NCBI GenBank assembly: GCA_015680685.1
Contig: MNCI01007731.1
Span: 94,791-158,790, forward strand
DNA: 64,000 nucleotides
From: Gnetum montanum
Lineage: Eukaryota; Streptophyta; Gnetopsida; Gnetales; Gnetaceae
Reading direction: 5' to 3'
Numbering within the stretch: the stretch's first letter is position 1; every line of letters starts with the position of its first letter. Below the pieces are notes generated by a model. That model did not search any database. It saw only the letters and a program-made list of their open reading frames with translations, and was not told where the DNA came from. Shown here piece after piece: positions 44,413 to 56,341 of the stretch. The position numbers were made by a program, and so were the translations under genes.

Positions 44413-46061
44413 TGTAGTGACTGAAAACATCAGTGGTTGGAAAACACCGAGGGGTCGTTGGTCGTTGACAGTCTTAACCCTGTTTCCGTGGGAGGGCCGT
44501 GCTAGATGGGATAGAAATGGGGTGCCCTAAACGGTTTGGTCGATCAAATAGGGACTTAGTCGGTGTTAATATAACCTTTTGCAATGTGTGATTTGAAAAC
44601 GAGACTGATAGTGTGAAGTAGTGCTTAAATGTAAGGAAAATAGAAAATAGTGTAAAATGCGATAGTAAGCAGGAGACAAAATGAAATGCAGTTAGAAAAA
44701 TGCACCGCTTCAAAGCTACAACTTCACTCTATCGAAGTGGATACAGTCGGTTGCACAGCGTTGAGAAGTGTAGAGATCCTGAGAGTAACCAAGATGTGTA
44801 GAGCAAAATGTCTGTACACTTGAATGCAGACTCAGGTGTTAACAATACGAAGTGCTACCAAGGTGGTAGAGAAGAGCTGAACAAAATGCCAGCGTAGAGT
44901 GCTAACTGTTTACAATGTCAAACAAAAGGCTTACAATGCTCAAGGTTATAGTGCTAACTTTTTGCTTGTTAGCCAACAAAATTGCTAGCCGAACAAGATG
45001 CCAAAGAAGAAACACTGAATTGCTGGAAAGAGGAAAAGAAACCCCTCGAACGTTATTTGTTGGGGTATTTATAGGACCAAGGGCATGCAAAAGAGGTGAT
45101 TTGGACGCCACGTACCTTGGGCCCACGTTGACTTGTCTGCGCTACACGTGCCTGCATGACCATTGGGTGAGCCTGCCATGTCGTAATTATGAGCCTAATA
45201 TGTCGTAATTGCGCTGTCAGAGCAACGGACAATTAGGTGACGTGCATTGATGTCGCACAACCACCTACCATGCTTTGATATGCTTTGTAGCATAGCATGT
45301 TTGGCGTAGCGTAGCGTCTTGCTACGCATTTTGCTACGTGTGTTGGAAGCCTTCGAAGCATGTTGGTTGTTTATTGCATGTTTGCTACACTATGCTATGC
45401 TATGTAGCGTAGCATAGCGTAGCGACTGGCCTTAGTCGCAAAAACGTTGCCAAACTACAAACTTTGTTTTTTGCACTGTGAAACTTCCAAACTTGCTGAT
45501 CCCGCCCTTTGAGATGCCTTGTATCATTTCCATAGAATTGCTACGCCTCACTGCACCATGTAGCTTAGCGTAGCGTAGCAGCAAACATGACCTGTTTTTG
45601 CCAAGTTCTTTGCTTTCTGATGGAAGGAGACATTGCTAAAGGACTCGAAGCTAGGTGAGGAGATTGACCATCCAGTCTTTGCTATGCTATGCTACACTAC
45701 ATAGCATGGCATAGCGTAGCACTTCGCTTCTGCAAACGTCTTTTGAAGTTTGCTATGCTACATAGTGTAGGATAGTGTAGCAAAATGCCTTGACTTAGAA
45801 AACTTGTTGAAGCATTTTGTGTGTTCTAAGAAATGCCAACAATTCTACGCATTGCTCCTAAGTGCATGGTCGACTAGGTGAACTACTCAGGTGGGTAGGT
45901 TGGAGAATCCGTTTAGCCTGTTGACACCTAAGGAAGAGAACTTGCCAAATCTGGATAGTCTGAACATCAAAGCATCCATTTATAGAAGGACTGTCGTGCC
46001 ACTACGCGAATTGCAAAGGCTTGGTGAAGTAAGCATGCCTTCGAATTTTTGGGGTGTTTCA
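44413..46061 (-). mobile_element. Solo LTR of a Tat-type Ty3 element
   Basis: 1,649 bp, minus strand from TGAAACACCCC (46,061) to the end near TGTAGTGAC (44,413, plus-strand reading). Flanked by CTCAT (44,408-44,412) and CTCAC (46,062-46,066), a 5-bp target copy with one mismatch. No internal domain adjoins it, so it is a solo LTR. It aligns end to end with the LTR at 48,550-50,208. Minus-strand TATA box at 45,066-45,075. Carries the TAGCRTAGC palindrome cluster (45,270-45,785). Confidence 0.85.
45270..45785. repeat. Palindrome cluster (TAGCRTAGC) in the solo LTR
   Basis: At least five imperfect palindromes made of alternating GCTATGCTACGC and GCGTAGCATAGC words (for example TATGCTATGTAGCGTAGCAT near 45,395). 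The same kind of cluster occurs at 49,510-50,070 and, reduced, at 54,230-54,605. Confidence 0.75.
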
Positions 46062-46829
46062 CTCACAATCTAGTAGTAGATTGCCCAAAAGTAACAATGC
46101 TAGTGTCCTATGATCATGAATTCGCTCACAGTTAATATCTACACATTTGATGAAAATAGAGACATGCGATGCATAGTCCTCTTGCATTTCAAATTTTCAG
46201 CCATGAAATGCACTACAACATGCATGTAATTGTAGTGCTAGTGAGCAATACAAGGTCATGTGAGCCTCATGATCTCACAATTCAACAAAAGAAATTAAGT
46301 GTTGAAATCAAAAATATACTGAGTATGAGGATTATGTATGCCATACTATAAAATATAATGCCTATACCAAATTCTTCATTAAAAAATATGCTGAAATCAT
46401 ATTATTCTTCATTCATTTATTTCAAAATAAAAATAGTTATCTCAAATAATGCAAGATCTTTTGAGTGAGAAGACAAAAGTGGAAAATTAACTAGCTAACC
46501 TACAATATAGTTTCCTTTTATTGAATGCTATGGCTTGAATTCTAGATGACATTCTTCAAGCATTGTTGCAGACATTGCCAATATAAAGCTCTCATAAGGA
46601 TTATCTGCAATGTACTTCAATATATTTTGTGAGTAATGTTGAGCACACCCCACTATCACCATGTCCACCTAGTATTTACAATGTTACTACCCATTACTAT
46701 GTCAATAAAGTTCAATGGAAACAACTACAATCATTAGAAGTTCAAGATGAAAGTTTCGGTTGGGACTGTGAGAGCGTGCTAGTCATGCATGCTTGCAATT
46801 TAGCTAGAAGTTCCAACTAAATGATCCTC
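46062..46829. other. Spacer
   Basis: No gene seen. Contains the second copy of the 55-bp repeat at 46,188-46,243. Confidence 0.5.
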
Positions 46830-48545
46830 TACCATCCAGAAGCCATGATCTCCTAGCAATTTTTCGCAATCGGAAGGTCTTAATGCTTTCCGAATGATCT
46901 TCGACCTTTCGTATGACCCTCTCCTTTCCAATAGCATCAAATTACAAGCAAGTGTTCCCTTTTATAAGGTCTATGTGACTTCTAGTTAGGACTATAGGAG
47001 GCTGCTAGACACAATGGCTCATAATTTACATGGACCCTACTTCTGATTGATGCTCTACTATTCGGAAGCCATGATCTCCTAGCAATTCTTTGCAAGTAGA
47101 AGGTCTTAATGTCTTCTAGATGATCTTCAGCCTTTCAAATGATCCACTCCCTTCCTATAGCATTAAATTACAAGCAATTCTTCTCTTTTAGAAGGTTTTT
47201 GTATCATTTGATTAATCCTCACCCTTTCAAATGACCCTCATCCTTCTGGTGGCCTCAAATTAGAACCAATTTTTCCCTTCCAAAAGGCCTGGGTGCGTTT
47301 TGGTTGGAACTGCTAGAGGGTGCTACTCACATGTCCTAATAGTTCAAGTTGTAGTTTCCATTGGATGGTCCTCTGCCTTTTGGTAGCCATGTTCTCGAAG
47401 CAAAGACTCCCTTCTAGAAGGTGTTAATGCCATCTGGTTGATCCTCACTCTTCTAGATGACCCTCATCCTTTCAGTGGCCTCAAATTTGAAGCAATCTTT
47501 CCCTTTCAAAAGGCCTAGGTACCTTTCGATTAGGAATGTAAGAGGATGTTACTCACACTTCTTCACAGTATAGCTCGTACTTCCCATAGAATGGCCCTCT
47601 ACCTTCTGAAAGCCATGATCTTGGAGTAATTATTTCCTTTTGGAAGGACTTAATGCCATTCAGTTGATCCTCACCCTTCTAGATGATCCTCAGCCTTCTA
47701 GAGGCCTCAAATTAAAAGTGGTTTTTTTCTTTTAGAAGATTTGGATGCCTTCTAGTTGGGACTATGGGATGGTCCTCTACTTTCTAGTAGTACAACTCAT
47801 ACTTCCCACAGGATGGTCCTCTACTTTCCAATAACCAAAATCTTAAAGTAATTGTTCTATTTCAAAAGGTCTTAATGCCATTCAATTGATCCTCACCCTT
47901 TCAAATGACCCTCATCCCTCTGCTGGCCTCAAATTAGAAGCAATTTTTTGCTTCTAGAAGGCCTCAGTGTCTTTTGGTTGGGAATGTGGGATGGTGCTAC
48001 TCACATTTCCTTGCAGTTTAACTTTAGTTTGCAACCAAATGCTACCTTCCAATGGCTATGATCTGTAAGAAATTATTTCCTTTTGAAAGGTTTGAGTACC
48101 TTCTGGTAAGGACTACAGGAGGGTACTAGTAGTAGGTACTCACAATTACCAAGACCTTACTTTTGATTGATTCTATGTCATTTGGAACCTACTATCTCCA
48201 AGAAATTATTCCCTTCTACAAGGTCTTAATGTCTTTCGGTTGATCTTTAGCCTTACAAATGACCCTCTTCCTTCCAGTTGCATCAAATAATAAGAAATTA
48301 TTTCCTACTAAAAGGTTTGGGTGCCTATTGGTTGGGACTGCATGAGGGTGCTAGTCGCACTTCCTCATAATTTTGCTAGAGATTTCAATTAAATGACCCT
48401 CTACCTTCCAATAGCAACAATCTCAAAGCAATTCTTCACAATCAAAAGGTCTAAACACCTTCTAAGTAATCTTTGGCCTTACGATTGACCCTCTTCCTTT
48501 CATTAGCATCAAAGTAAAAGCAAATTTTCCCTTCTAGTAGGTTTG
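46830..48545. repeat. Diverged tandem array, unit about 225 bp
   Basis: About eight units beginning with CTCTACCWTYCRGAAGCCATGATCT-type words (near 46,830, 47,050, 47,370, 47,590, 47,820, 48,045, 48,170 and 48,405). Each goes on to ...AAGGTCTTAATGCC...TGATCCTCACCCTT...TGACCCTC. Short self-complementary words (CTTCTAGAAG) recur. No coding frame survives. Confidence 0.75.
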
Positions 48546-48549
48546 TGTG

Positions 48550-50208
48550 TGTAGCGACCGAAAATGTCGACAGCTGGAAAAACGTTGAGGGGTCGTCGGC
48601 CGTTGACAGTCTCGACCTAGTTTCCATGGGAGGGTCATGCTGGATGGAATGGAAATGGGGTGCCCTGAACGGTCTAGTCAATCAGACAGGAACTTAGTCA
48701 GTGTCTATATAACCTTTTGTAACGTGTGATTTGAAAACGAGACTGATAGCACGAAGTAATGCTTAAATGTAAAAGAGACAGGAAACAATGTAAAATGCAA
48801 TAGTAAATGGGAGATAATGTAAAATGCAGTTAGAAAAATACACCGCTTCGAAGCTATGACCTCACTCTATCAAGATGGATACAATCGGTTGCATAACGCT
48901 GAGAAGTGCAGAAATCCCAAGAGTAACCAAGACGTGTAGAGCGAGATGGTTGTGCACTTGAATGCGGGCTCAGCTGTCAACAATGCAAAGTGCTACCAAG
49001 CTGGTAGAAGAGACTAGGATAGGATGCTAACTGAAAATGCTAACTATTTACAATGTCAAACAGAAATCTTACAATCCTTGAGATTATAGTACCAAATTTT
49101 TACTTGTCAGCCAACCGAATTATTAGTCGACTAGATTGCTCAGAAAACTAGGACTGAAAGTGTGAAAAGAGAGCCCGACTGCCAGGAGCTCTTAACAATC
49201 AAAGTGTCCTAGTACTCAAATGAGCCAAAGAGAGAGAGTGTGTGTGTGTGCCCGAGAGCACGAAAGTCGAAGAGAGTCTAAGCGTCGCTCATTAGGGTAT
49301 TTATCAGACCAAGGGTGCATGAAAGATGCAGTTTGAACGCCACGTGCCTTGGGCCTATCCTGACCTGTCTATGTTGCATGTGCCTACATGACCATTGAGC
49401 AAGCCTACCATGCCATAATTACAAAGCTTTCGTGTCATAATTACGCTGTTAGAGCAATGGTGCAATTAGGTGAGGTGCATTAATGTCGCGTAACTACTCA
49501 CTACGTATTTCCATGCTTTGTAGCATAGCACTTGGCATAGCGTAGCATCTTGTCATGCTGTGCTATGCTACGCAGTGTAGCGTAGTGTAACCATTAGTTT
49601 GAAGAAAAAAATCTATGTTGTGTTCCGCAGCATGCATCAGAAACCTTTGCAGTGTTGTGAATGCTGGTCACAAATTTGCTATGCTATGCTACACTACGTA
49701 GCGTATCATAGCGTAGTAGCCGTCCTTAATCGCAAAAATCTTGCCAATCTGCAAACTTTGCCTTTTGTACTGCGAAACTAGCGAACTTGCTAATCCTGCC
49801 CTCCAAGATGCCTTTTGTTAACTTCTGAAGAATTGCTACGCCTCACTGCGCCATGTAGTGTAGCATAGCGTAGCAAAAATCATGGCCTGATTTTGGCCAA
49901 GTTCGCCACTTTTTGATGGAAGGAGACATTGCTGAAGGACTTGGAGTCAGGCGAGGGGACTAATTATCTAGCTTTTGCTACGATGTGCTACGCTACATAG
50001 CATAGCATAGCACTATGCTTCTGCAAATGTCCTTTGAAGTTTGCTACACTACACGGTGTAGCGTAGCAAGACTTCTTGACTTAGAAAACTTGTTAAAGCA
50101 AACAGTCTGAAAATCAAAGCATCCATCTCCTGAAGAACTATCGTGATGCTACACAATTTGCAAAGACTTGGTGAAGCAAGGCGTGCCTTCGAATTTTGGG
50201 GTGTTTTA
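48550..50208 (-). mobile_element. 3' LTR of Tat-type element A
   Basis: 1,659 bp, ending (plus reading) in GGGGTGTTTTA, so the minus-strand LTR starts TAAAACACCCC. The first TG has become TA compared with the solo LTR. Its inner side adjoins a polypurine tract and a minus-strand integrase gene. TATA box on the minus strand near 49,299. Confidence 0.85.
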
Positions 50209-50230
50209 TTGGCCCCTGTTTGTTGACGTC
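50209..50230 (-). promoter_or_regulatory. Polypurine tract of element A
   Basis: Minus strand GTCAACAAACAGGGGCCAA directly before the LTR. Element B has GTCAACAAAGAGGGGCCAT. Confidence 0.7.
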
Positions 50231-51300
50231 TAGAGGACGGACTTGAGAGATGTTGATAAAGAATATGAAACACCACGGAAGACACGATGCTAACGTTCCC
50301 ACTTGGTGATCGTCGAGACGTCGCTTGGCTGCGCTTGAGAGTGAAAGGCTAAAGTAGGGAGGAAGGAGGTTCAGGAGAAGGGTAAAGATGATGTTTAGTA
50401 GAGTCCCTCGTCGGAGTGCTCATGATGGACTTGTTCATGTTTTCATGTTTACCTTCACTGGCCTTCGACCCTCTATAGGACAATTGTTTCTTTCCCAAGA
50501 TGAGCTATGTTACATCCGGGTGGGATCTTAACCTGACTATAGATGCTTCCCATGTGATGAGTTGCATTATGCATGTTATGGCACTTGCACCCTAAAGTAA
50601 CCAAGCTAGTCAAGGCACTCACTTTGCGACGTCGTAGCGTTTGCTGCTATGGTGAGTCATACTCTTGATCGCACCCTGTAAGCATGACGGAGAGTGAAAC
50701 AGCCATGATACGAAGCAAGGGAAAAGGTCTTGCTTGCTACAGACATTGTTGAAGCCCTTGGACACTTGTGCTAGTTCACGGTGTCCAAAGTAGAAAGGCC
50801 AGCAGTGGCCTTGGCAGCACCGACGTGGAGGAACTGGCCTTGAAGATGTCGAGAGTTACTGTGAGTGCAGATGCTTTGGAATCCCTGCCAAAGGCATGCA
50901 TTCTTAGTTCAACTATGGGATTAGCTACCACATAGCTAAACATCAAGTGGGCTGAGGCATTGGCAGGGGGATGGAGGATAAAAATATTATGGGTAGGCCA
51001 TAATACTGCTACAACTCCAGAGGCGGGAAGTGGCCAAGGAGCTACCGTCAAGGTGATGGGCCGTGGTGACGGTAGGTCTAGAGGGCAAATGTAATGTCAT
51101 ACGACATCTCTAGAGGGTCAGCACGATGCCAAGGGTGGCGGTGTCATGTACATTCCAGATCATGTTCCCATTATATCATGAATTACATTCTGGAGCTATG
51201 ACGTCCCAACCCCAAGTTGGCATTGTGCATGCTCGTTCGATGTGTACTTGGCGCAGGTGCATGATGGGGACGTGACACGAACCCGGTTGAAGGTCTTGGT
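50231..51300 (-). mobile_element. 3' non-coding region of element A
   Basis: About 1.1 kb between the module array and the polypurine tract. The open frame 51,051-50,776 (minus) shows no known domain. Confidence 0.5.
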
Positions 51301-51308
51301 AGACCATG

Positions 51309-51640
51309 TGCTGGTTTAGGTTCCCAATGGACTGCTATGCTGTTTTAAGGTCCCAACAGACCGTACATGCTAGTTTAATGTCATGGCGGATGTGTCGTGC
51401 CAGTTTATAGTCATAGCGGACTAGTTGTGCTAGTTTTATGTCATAGCGGACGGTTTTTGCCAGTTTATCGTCGTAGAGGATGCTGTTTGTTGCTGTTGTC
51501 ACCAGTTTAACGTCGTAGTGGACACTACTTGATGTTGCTAGTTTAACATCATTGCAGATGTTGCTCGATGCCGCTAGTTTAACATCATTGCAGACACTGC
51601 TTGATGTCATTGCCAGTTTAATGTCGTAGCAGATGGTGCT
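51309..51640. repeat. 22-bp module array in element A
   Basis: About ten units matching CCAGTTTTACGTCGTAGCAGAC (for example CCAGTTTAACGTCGTAGTGG, CTAGTTTTATGTCATAGCGG), separated by spacers of 10-25 bp that are not conserved. Lies between integrase and the polypurine tract. A 91-codon minus frame across it encodes a repeated DVKLA-like word; this is a by-product of the repeat, since the frame is not kept in element B. Confidence 0.85.
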
Positions 51641-51659
51641 TGCTGCCGTTGTGCTTCAG

Positions 51660-52770
51660 ACGTAGTATGACTTGAGGTATGAGTGATTCACTGGATTGGA
51701 AAACTCGTTGCAATCCATGTCTACCAGTTTGAAGGCTCCATTCCCAAAGGCTTTAATGACCATGTAAGGGCCTTCCTAGTTGGTTGAGAATTTGCTCACA
51801 TGCTCGCGGGTAGCCTTGAGGATGAGGTCTCCCTTTTGTACTAGCCATTGATGTGGATCTTCATGGTGCTTTTGCTGCTGCTTGCTCTGGTAGTGCTCTA
51901 TGCGTCTCAGTGTCTACGCGTGCTCCTCCTCTATTGAGTTGAGGTTGATGATCCGCGACTCGTTGTTCTGGGCTTCACTCATGACATCCGAGAGGATCAT
52001 CCAGAGTGATGGTACCTACAACTTAAGAGGCAACATAGCTTCAGATCCCTAAACAAGGCTGTAAGGAGTTTGACTTGTCACGGTTCTGCATGTCATCCTA
52101 TAGGCCCATCAAACGTAGAGGATTTGCTCATGCCACTGCCTCTTGGTGTGGCTAAGCATTTGCTTCAGCAAATTGATGATGGACTTATTTGTAGCCTCCC
52201 CCTGTCCGTTTGCTTGTGGGTAGTAGGGGGAGGAGAATGATTGTTTGATGCCTAGGTTGCTACAGAAAGTTTGGGTTTCCATACTACTAAATTGTAGCCC
52301 ATTGTCGGTCACAATATCCATTGGAAGCCCAAACCTTGTCACGATGTTGTCCAAGATGAAATGGTAGATTTTCTGAGACATCGTTTTCCTCAAGGGAATG
52401 GCTTCCACTCATTTAGTAAAATACTCAGTGGTGGTGATAATGAATCTATTCCCTGTGGAGGACTTAGGCATGATAGGTCCTATGAGGTCTAGTCCCTATC
52501 GTTGGAAAGGCCACATGATTTGCGTTGGGTGCAGGTCTGTAGGTGAGACGTGTATGAGATTTGGGTATCTCTGGCACGTGTCACATGTCTTGAATTTTGA
52601 TAGGTAGTCATGCTCCATGCGGGGCTAGTAGTATCCTAGGTGTTTGATTTTCATAGCCATAGCCCTGGGTGATATGTGTCCACCGCACAACCCCTCATGC
52701 ACTTCATTAACTACCTTCTATGCCTGCTCCCCACCCACGCATGCCAGTAATATCTCGTCATAGGAACATC
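51660..52770 (-). pseudogene. Element A integrase
   Basis: Minus strand: zinc-binding part near 52,700-52,570 ([20 protein letters not shown]), core with the first catalytic Asp (GLDLIGPIMP) and EYFTKWVEAIPLRK, then MDIVTDNGLQFSS (second Asp) and SPYYPQANGQGEATNK (catalytic Glu kept). The C-terminal part near 51,830-51,670 has QKGDLILKATREH and NWEGPYMVIKAFG. The triad is intact but stops near 52,108 and elsewhere break the gene. Confidence 0.9.
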
Positions 52771-53476
52771 AGCATAGGATGTCATTTCCCATGAGCATAT
52801 ATTGCCAGGCACGCTTACAGATTGCGTCTCTCTGGGTAGATGTCAGTCCGCATGGGGGTTCACCGTGTTGTAGGTAGGCTTTAATGTTAGCGTACCACTC
52901 CTTGGCATCTGCGACACTGATGGAGGCCATGTGTCTCTTCAGAGTGATAGGCTTAGTACATTCGACTATCAACATTGGAAAACTTGTGAACGAGTGTGTT
53001 GGAATGTTTAATGCGAGGGTAGCTAAGGCATCTGCCATGGTGTTCTCATTGCATGGCATGTGTTGCATGTCTGTGGTTGCAAATTGCTTAATCATGCTTT
53101 TTGCTAGGTCGCAATAGGGTTGCAGGTGTGTAGCTTTGCAGGCATAGACCTCGGTGATTTGATTCACAACTAGTTGTGAATCACCATGGATTGCCAAGTG
53201 TTGTATGCGTAGTGTTTGGGTAGCTCAGAGGCCTCTGAGTAGCCCCTCATATTCTGCCACATTGTTGATGTAGGGGAACACAAAACAATAAGAAAACGGG
53301 TGCATTTCCCCATAGGCAAATGTAATGACAGCACCTGTACTACCTCCTTGCATGGTTGAAGCACCGTTGAAGTGTAAGGTAGCTTCTAGGTGCGAAGGGA
53401 CGACGTTGATAGTTCCAACACATTTGTCTGGAAATTCAGGATCTATGGTTGTGTGGTTGTTGACAGGTGAGGCTAT
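52769..53476 (-). pseudogene. Element A plant-type RNase H, cut by element B
   Basis: LEATLHFNGASTMQGG (first Asp replaced by Asn), NNVAEYEGLLRGL, then HGDSQLVVNQITEVY and ENTMADALATLALN. This is the Tat extra RNase H directly upstream of integrase, the usual place. The gene ends abruptly at 53,476, where the LTR of element B begins. The rest of A must lie beyond B, outside the window. Confidence 0.88.
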
Positions 53477-54717
53477 TGTATCGATAGAAAACGTCGGTTG
53501 CTAGAAACACCGAGTGGATTTCCGTGTACATAGTTTTAACCCTAGATCCGCACGAGGGCCATGCTGGAGAAAATGAATCTGAGGTGCCCTGAACGGTCTT
53601 GTTGATCATACTGGGACTTACTTAATTAGTAAATTTTGTAATGATTGGATCATGAGACGACAATTTGATATGAAAATATATTTTCGATTTAGAAGAAAAT
53701 GAGATATACTCCAAGATCGAATCTCCAAGGCAATGAAAGTGAGGTAAATCATGAAAAATGATTGTAGAATTCAATGTAAACGATGCACAATGAATTGAAT
53801 TTGGAACATGCACAATCTCGAGATCTGGGATCTACTTATAGATAAATATGGCGAATACAATAGGATTTACAAGTAGACATCGATTTGGACGAAGTATCCG
53901 CCACCATTAAGAAGCTAATTAGAGAGTAAGCAAGCAAATCTAGGTGCAAGGGAGTTAGGCTCAAAGTAAAGTGTCTGCTAACTTGAAATCTCTAGTCAAC
54001 AGCTTCTCTCTATCACCGTCAATGCTCTTCTATTGCCAACTCTTTCTCATCGTCTCGCCAATTTATTTACCAACACTGTCAAAATTTGCCAACTGTTGCC
54101 AACCCTTTGATCGTTGTTAGCTGGAGTATTTATAAGATTAGGGTTAGGAGAAAAAATTAGTTTAGATGACGCGTGTCCTGGGCTCACAAAATACCGTTGA
54201 CCTTGATGTGGTGTAACTGAGGTTTGTAAAGCTATGTTGTGTTACGCTCTAAAGCATAATTTAGCATAACCACTCCTCAAGAAGATAGTTAATTTGGCCT
54301 TGTCTCTTGCGCTAAATAAACTATCCTGTGACTATGCTGTGATATGCTAGGAAGCGTATCATGCCATAATGACTATTACTACTTAAATTTTATTATCTTT
54401 GTTGTTGCGGCTAAGTCAACTGCGCTGTTTGCATTACGCTATGGTACACTACATAGCGTACGTAACGTGGCATAGTATGGAAAAAGTTAAGATTTTTTTT
54501 GAACATGGCTAACTTGCAAAGTTGAAGTGTTATTGCTGTGCATTCCTTATTCTATTCTGTTCTCTTGGAGTCCACTACGTTGAGCTGCATGGTGTAGCGT
54601 AGCAGGCCCTTAGCTGAAAGATGAAAACTTGTTGAGATGTGCCACTTGCTTAAAATCCTTGCCTAAGCCTCGAGACTTTGTTGAATCGTCGATGTCTCAA
54701 AAATTCCCGGTCTTTCA
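53477..54717 (-). mobile_element. 3' LTR of Tat-type element B
   Basis: 1,241 bp. Minus strand from TGAAAGACCGGG (54,717) to ...CGACGTTTTCTATCGATACA (53,477). Related to, but diverged from, the 1.65-kb LTRs at 44.4 and 48.6 kb (shared TGAACGGTC, GAACTTAGTCA-like and the TATA context at about 54,125). Inserted into the RNase H gene of element A. The outer flank is GCTAT (53,472-53,476); the partner target copy lies beyond 64,000. Confidence 0.85.
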
Positions 54718-54736
54718 ATGGCCCCTCTTTGTTGAC
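54718..54736 (-). promoter_or_regulatory. Polypurine tract of element B
   Basis: Minus-strand GTCAACAAAGAGGGGCCAT immediately before the LTR start. Confidence 0.72.
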
Positions 54737-55910
54737 GTTTGGAGGGCTTTCTTGAGAGACGTCGACAAAGAATATGAAACACCATAGAGGTAAAGATACA
54801 AACGTCATTCGTCGACAGCTGCTTGGATGTTTCTTTATCAAGCCTAGAAATGTGAAGGTGGGAACACAAGAAGTGGGAAAGGATTTTACAGTTATGAGGG
54901 AGAGAGGTTCGGGGAAGACTCAAATGTGAGCAGGATACTTTGCAAACATGCTACTAGGCATCTTCTAGCGAGTATTTTCCCGAGAGGTTACGCTGCTGTA
55001 CTACATATGCAGGGCTTTCCTGGGTGAGTTGTGTTATGCCCGTATGGCCTGGATGAGTTGTGTTTCACCCATTTTGCCTCACTTTCCTAGCCCACTTTTT
55101 TTTAAATATAGATGCTTTCCATGAGGCGAGTTGCATTACACCAGTTTATGGATGTGATGGTTATCATATGCAAAAGGTTTCTTGTATGCTCATGTTCTGT
55201 ACAAACAAGAGCGGAGGGTAAGGGAAATTGTAAAGATAAAGGAAGAAGCAAGTAAGATAAGGTGCCTGGTGGGGGAAAGGGCAAGGTTTGCACTCCCAAG
55301 TAGTCAGGCTAGTTTGTGCAGCCACCTCAGAATAGCGTGATGTCTTGCCCTCCTAGTGAACGCATTTTTGATAAAATGCTATTGTATCAAGTAACCTACA
55401 AAATGTAACAAAGAACAAAGGATGAAAGTAATTGTCCTAATCGTTGAAGAGGCTATTGAAACAAGTGTCGTTCGTAGCGAAAAGGAGAGCGCATGCCATA
55501 GAGAAAGAACTGTAGCAAGAGGCACCAGTCCCTTTGTTAACATCGTGGTTCAAGAATTCACCATTGACAGCCAAATTCATCTTATCCATTTGACTAGGCA
55601 AGGATCTAGTCAGATGAATCTACTATGCCAGAGTCTGGTTGTAATGATGGAAGGATGAAACCAAGGCTATGGGTGACCATAGCTTCCTTGGGGCTCTGAG
55701 TGTTGAAGCTGACCCTAGGAGCTGAACTATATAGTGGTTCTCACAGCGGCATCTCCAAGGAATCAATAGAATGCCTTTCAGCATATCCAAGGAATCAGTA
55801 GGATGCCAGGAGGGTAACAGCATTATGTTTGTTCCAATGCTCTACCCATTCTATCTGATAGGGATGCCATGCAAGAATGATTAGGCTCGCTCGTTTCATA
55901 GATCTGTTGG
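54737..55910 (-). mobile_element. 3' non-coding region of element B
   Basis: No domain found on either strand. A duplicated CTCCAAGGAATCA/TATCCAAGGAATCA word near 55,755 and 55,785 is the only repeat noticed. Confidence 0.5.
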
Positions 55911-55914
55911 TAGA

Positions 55915-56310
55915 TTCCAGTTTTAAATCTTGGTAGACCATTGTTTTTGGTTTTAAGTCCTAGCAGACCATGATCTCAGTTTAAAGTCTTGGCAGACTGA
56001 AGCATGCTAGTTTTACGTCGTAGTGGATGGTGGAAGAGCTAGTTTATGGTCCCAGCAAACCGTGCTGTGGGTGTCAGTTTTGTGTCATGACCCAGGGACA
56101 AGTCTGTGCTGGTTTTGCATCTCAGCAGACAAATGCTTACCTTGCTAGTTTCACATCATGTCAGATGGTCAAAAACTTTGCCAGTTTATCATTGTGGTAG
56201 ACACATGCAGGAAATGCCAGTTTTACGTCGTAGCAGACGAGTACAACACCGCCAGTTTTACGTCGTAGCAGACATTTGTTATAGCACCAGTTTTATGTCG
56301 TAGCGGACAT
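55915..56310. repeat. 22-bp module array in element B
   Basis: About twelve units. The last three are nearly identical (CCAGTTTTACGTCGTAGCAG, CCAGTTTTATGTCGTAGCGG), those toward 55.9 kb more diverged. Same module and place as 51,309-51,640. Confidence 0.85.
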
Positions 56311-56341
56311 TTGTTACCTTGCGTTTGATCCAAGCTATCGT

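Noticed and set aside
45270-45785. Palindromes as transcription terminators or tRNA-like folds
   Set aside because: No cloverleaf, no T-run, and the cluster is a shared LTR component.
51335-51610. Minus-strand ORF with repeated DVKLA peptide as a real repeat protein
   Set aside because: The peptide follows from the 22-bp module; in element B the same module does not keep the frame.
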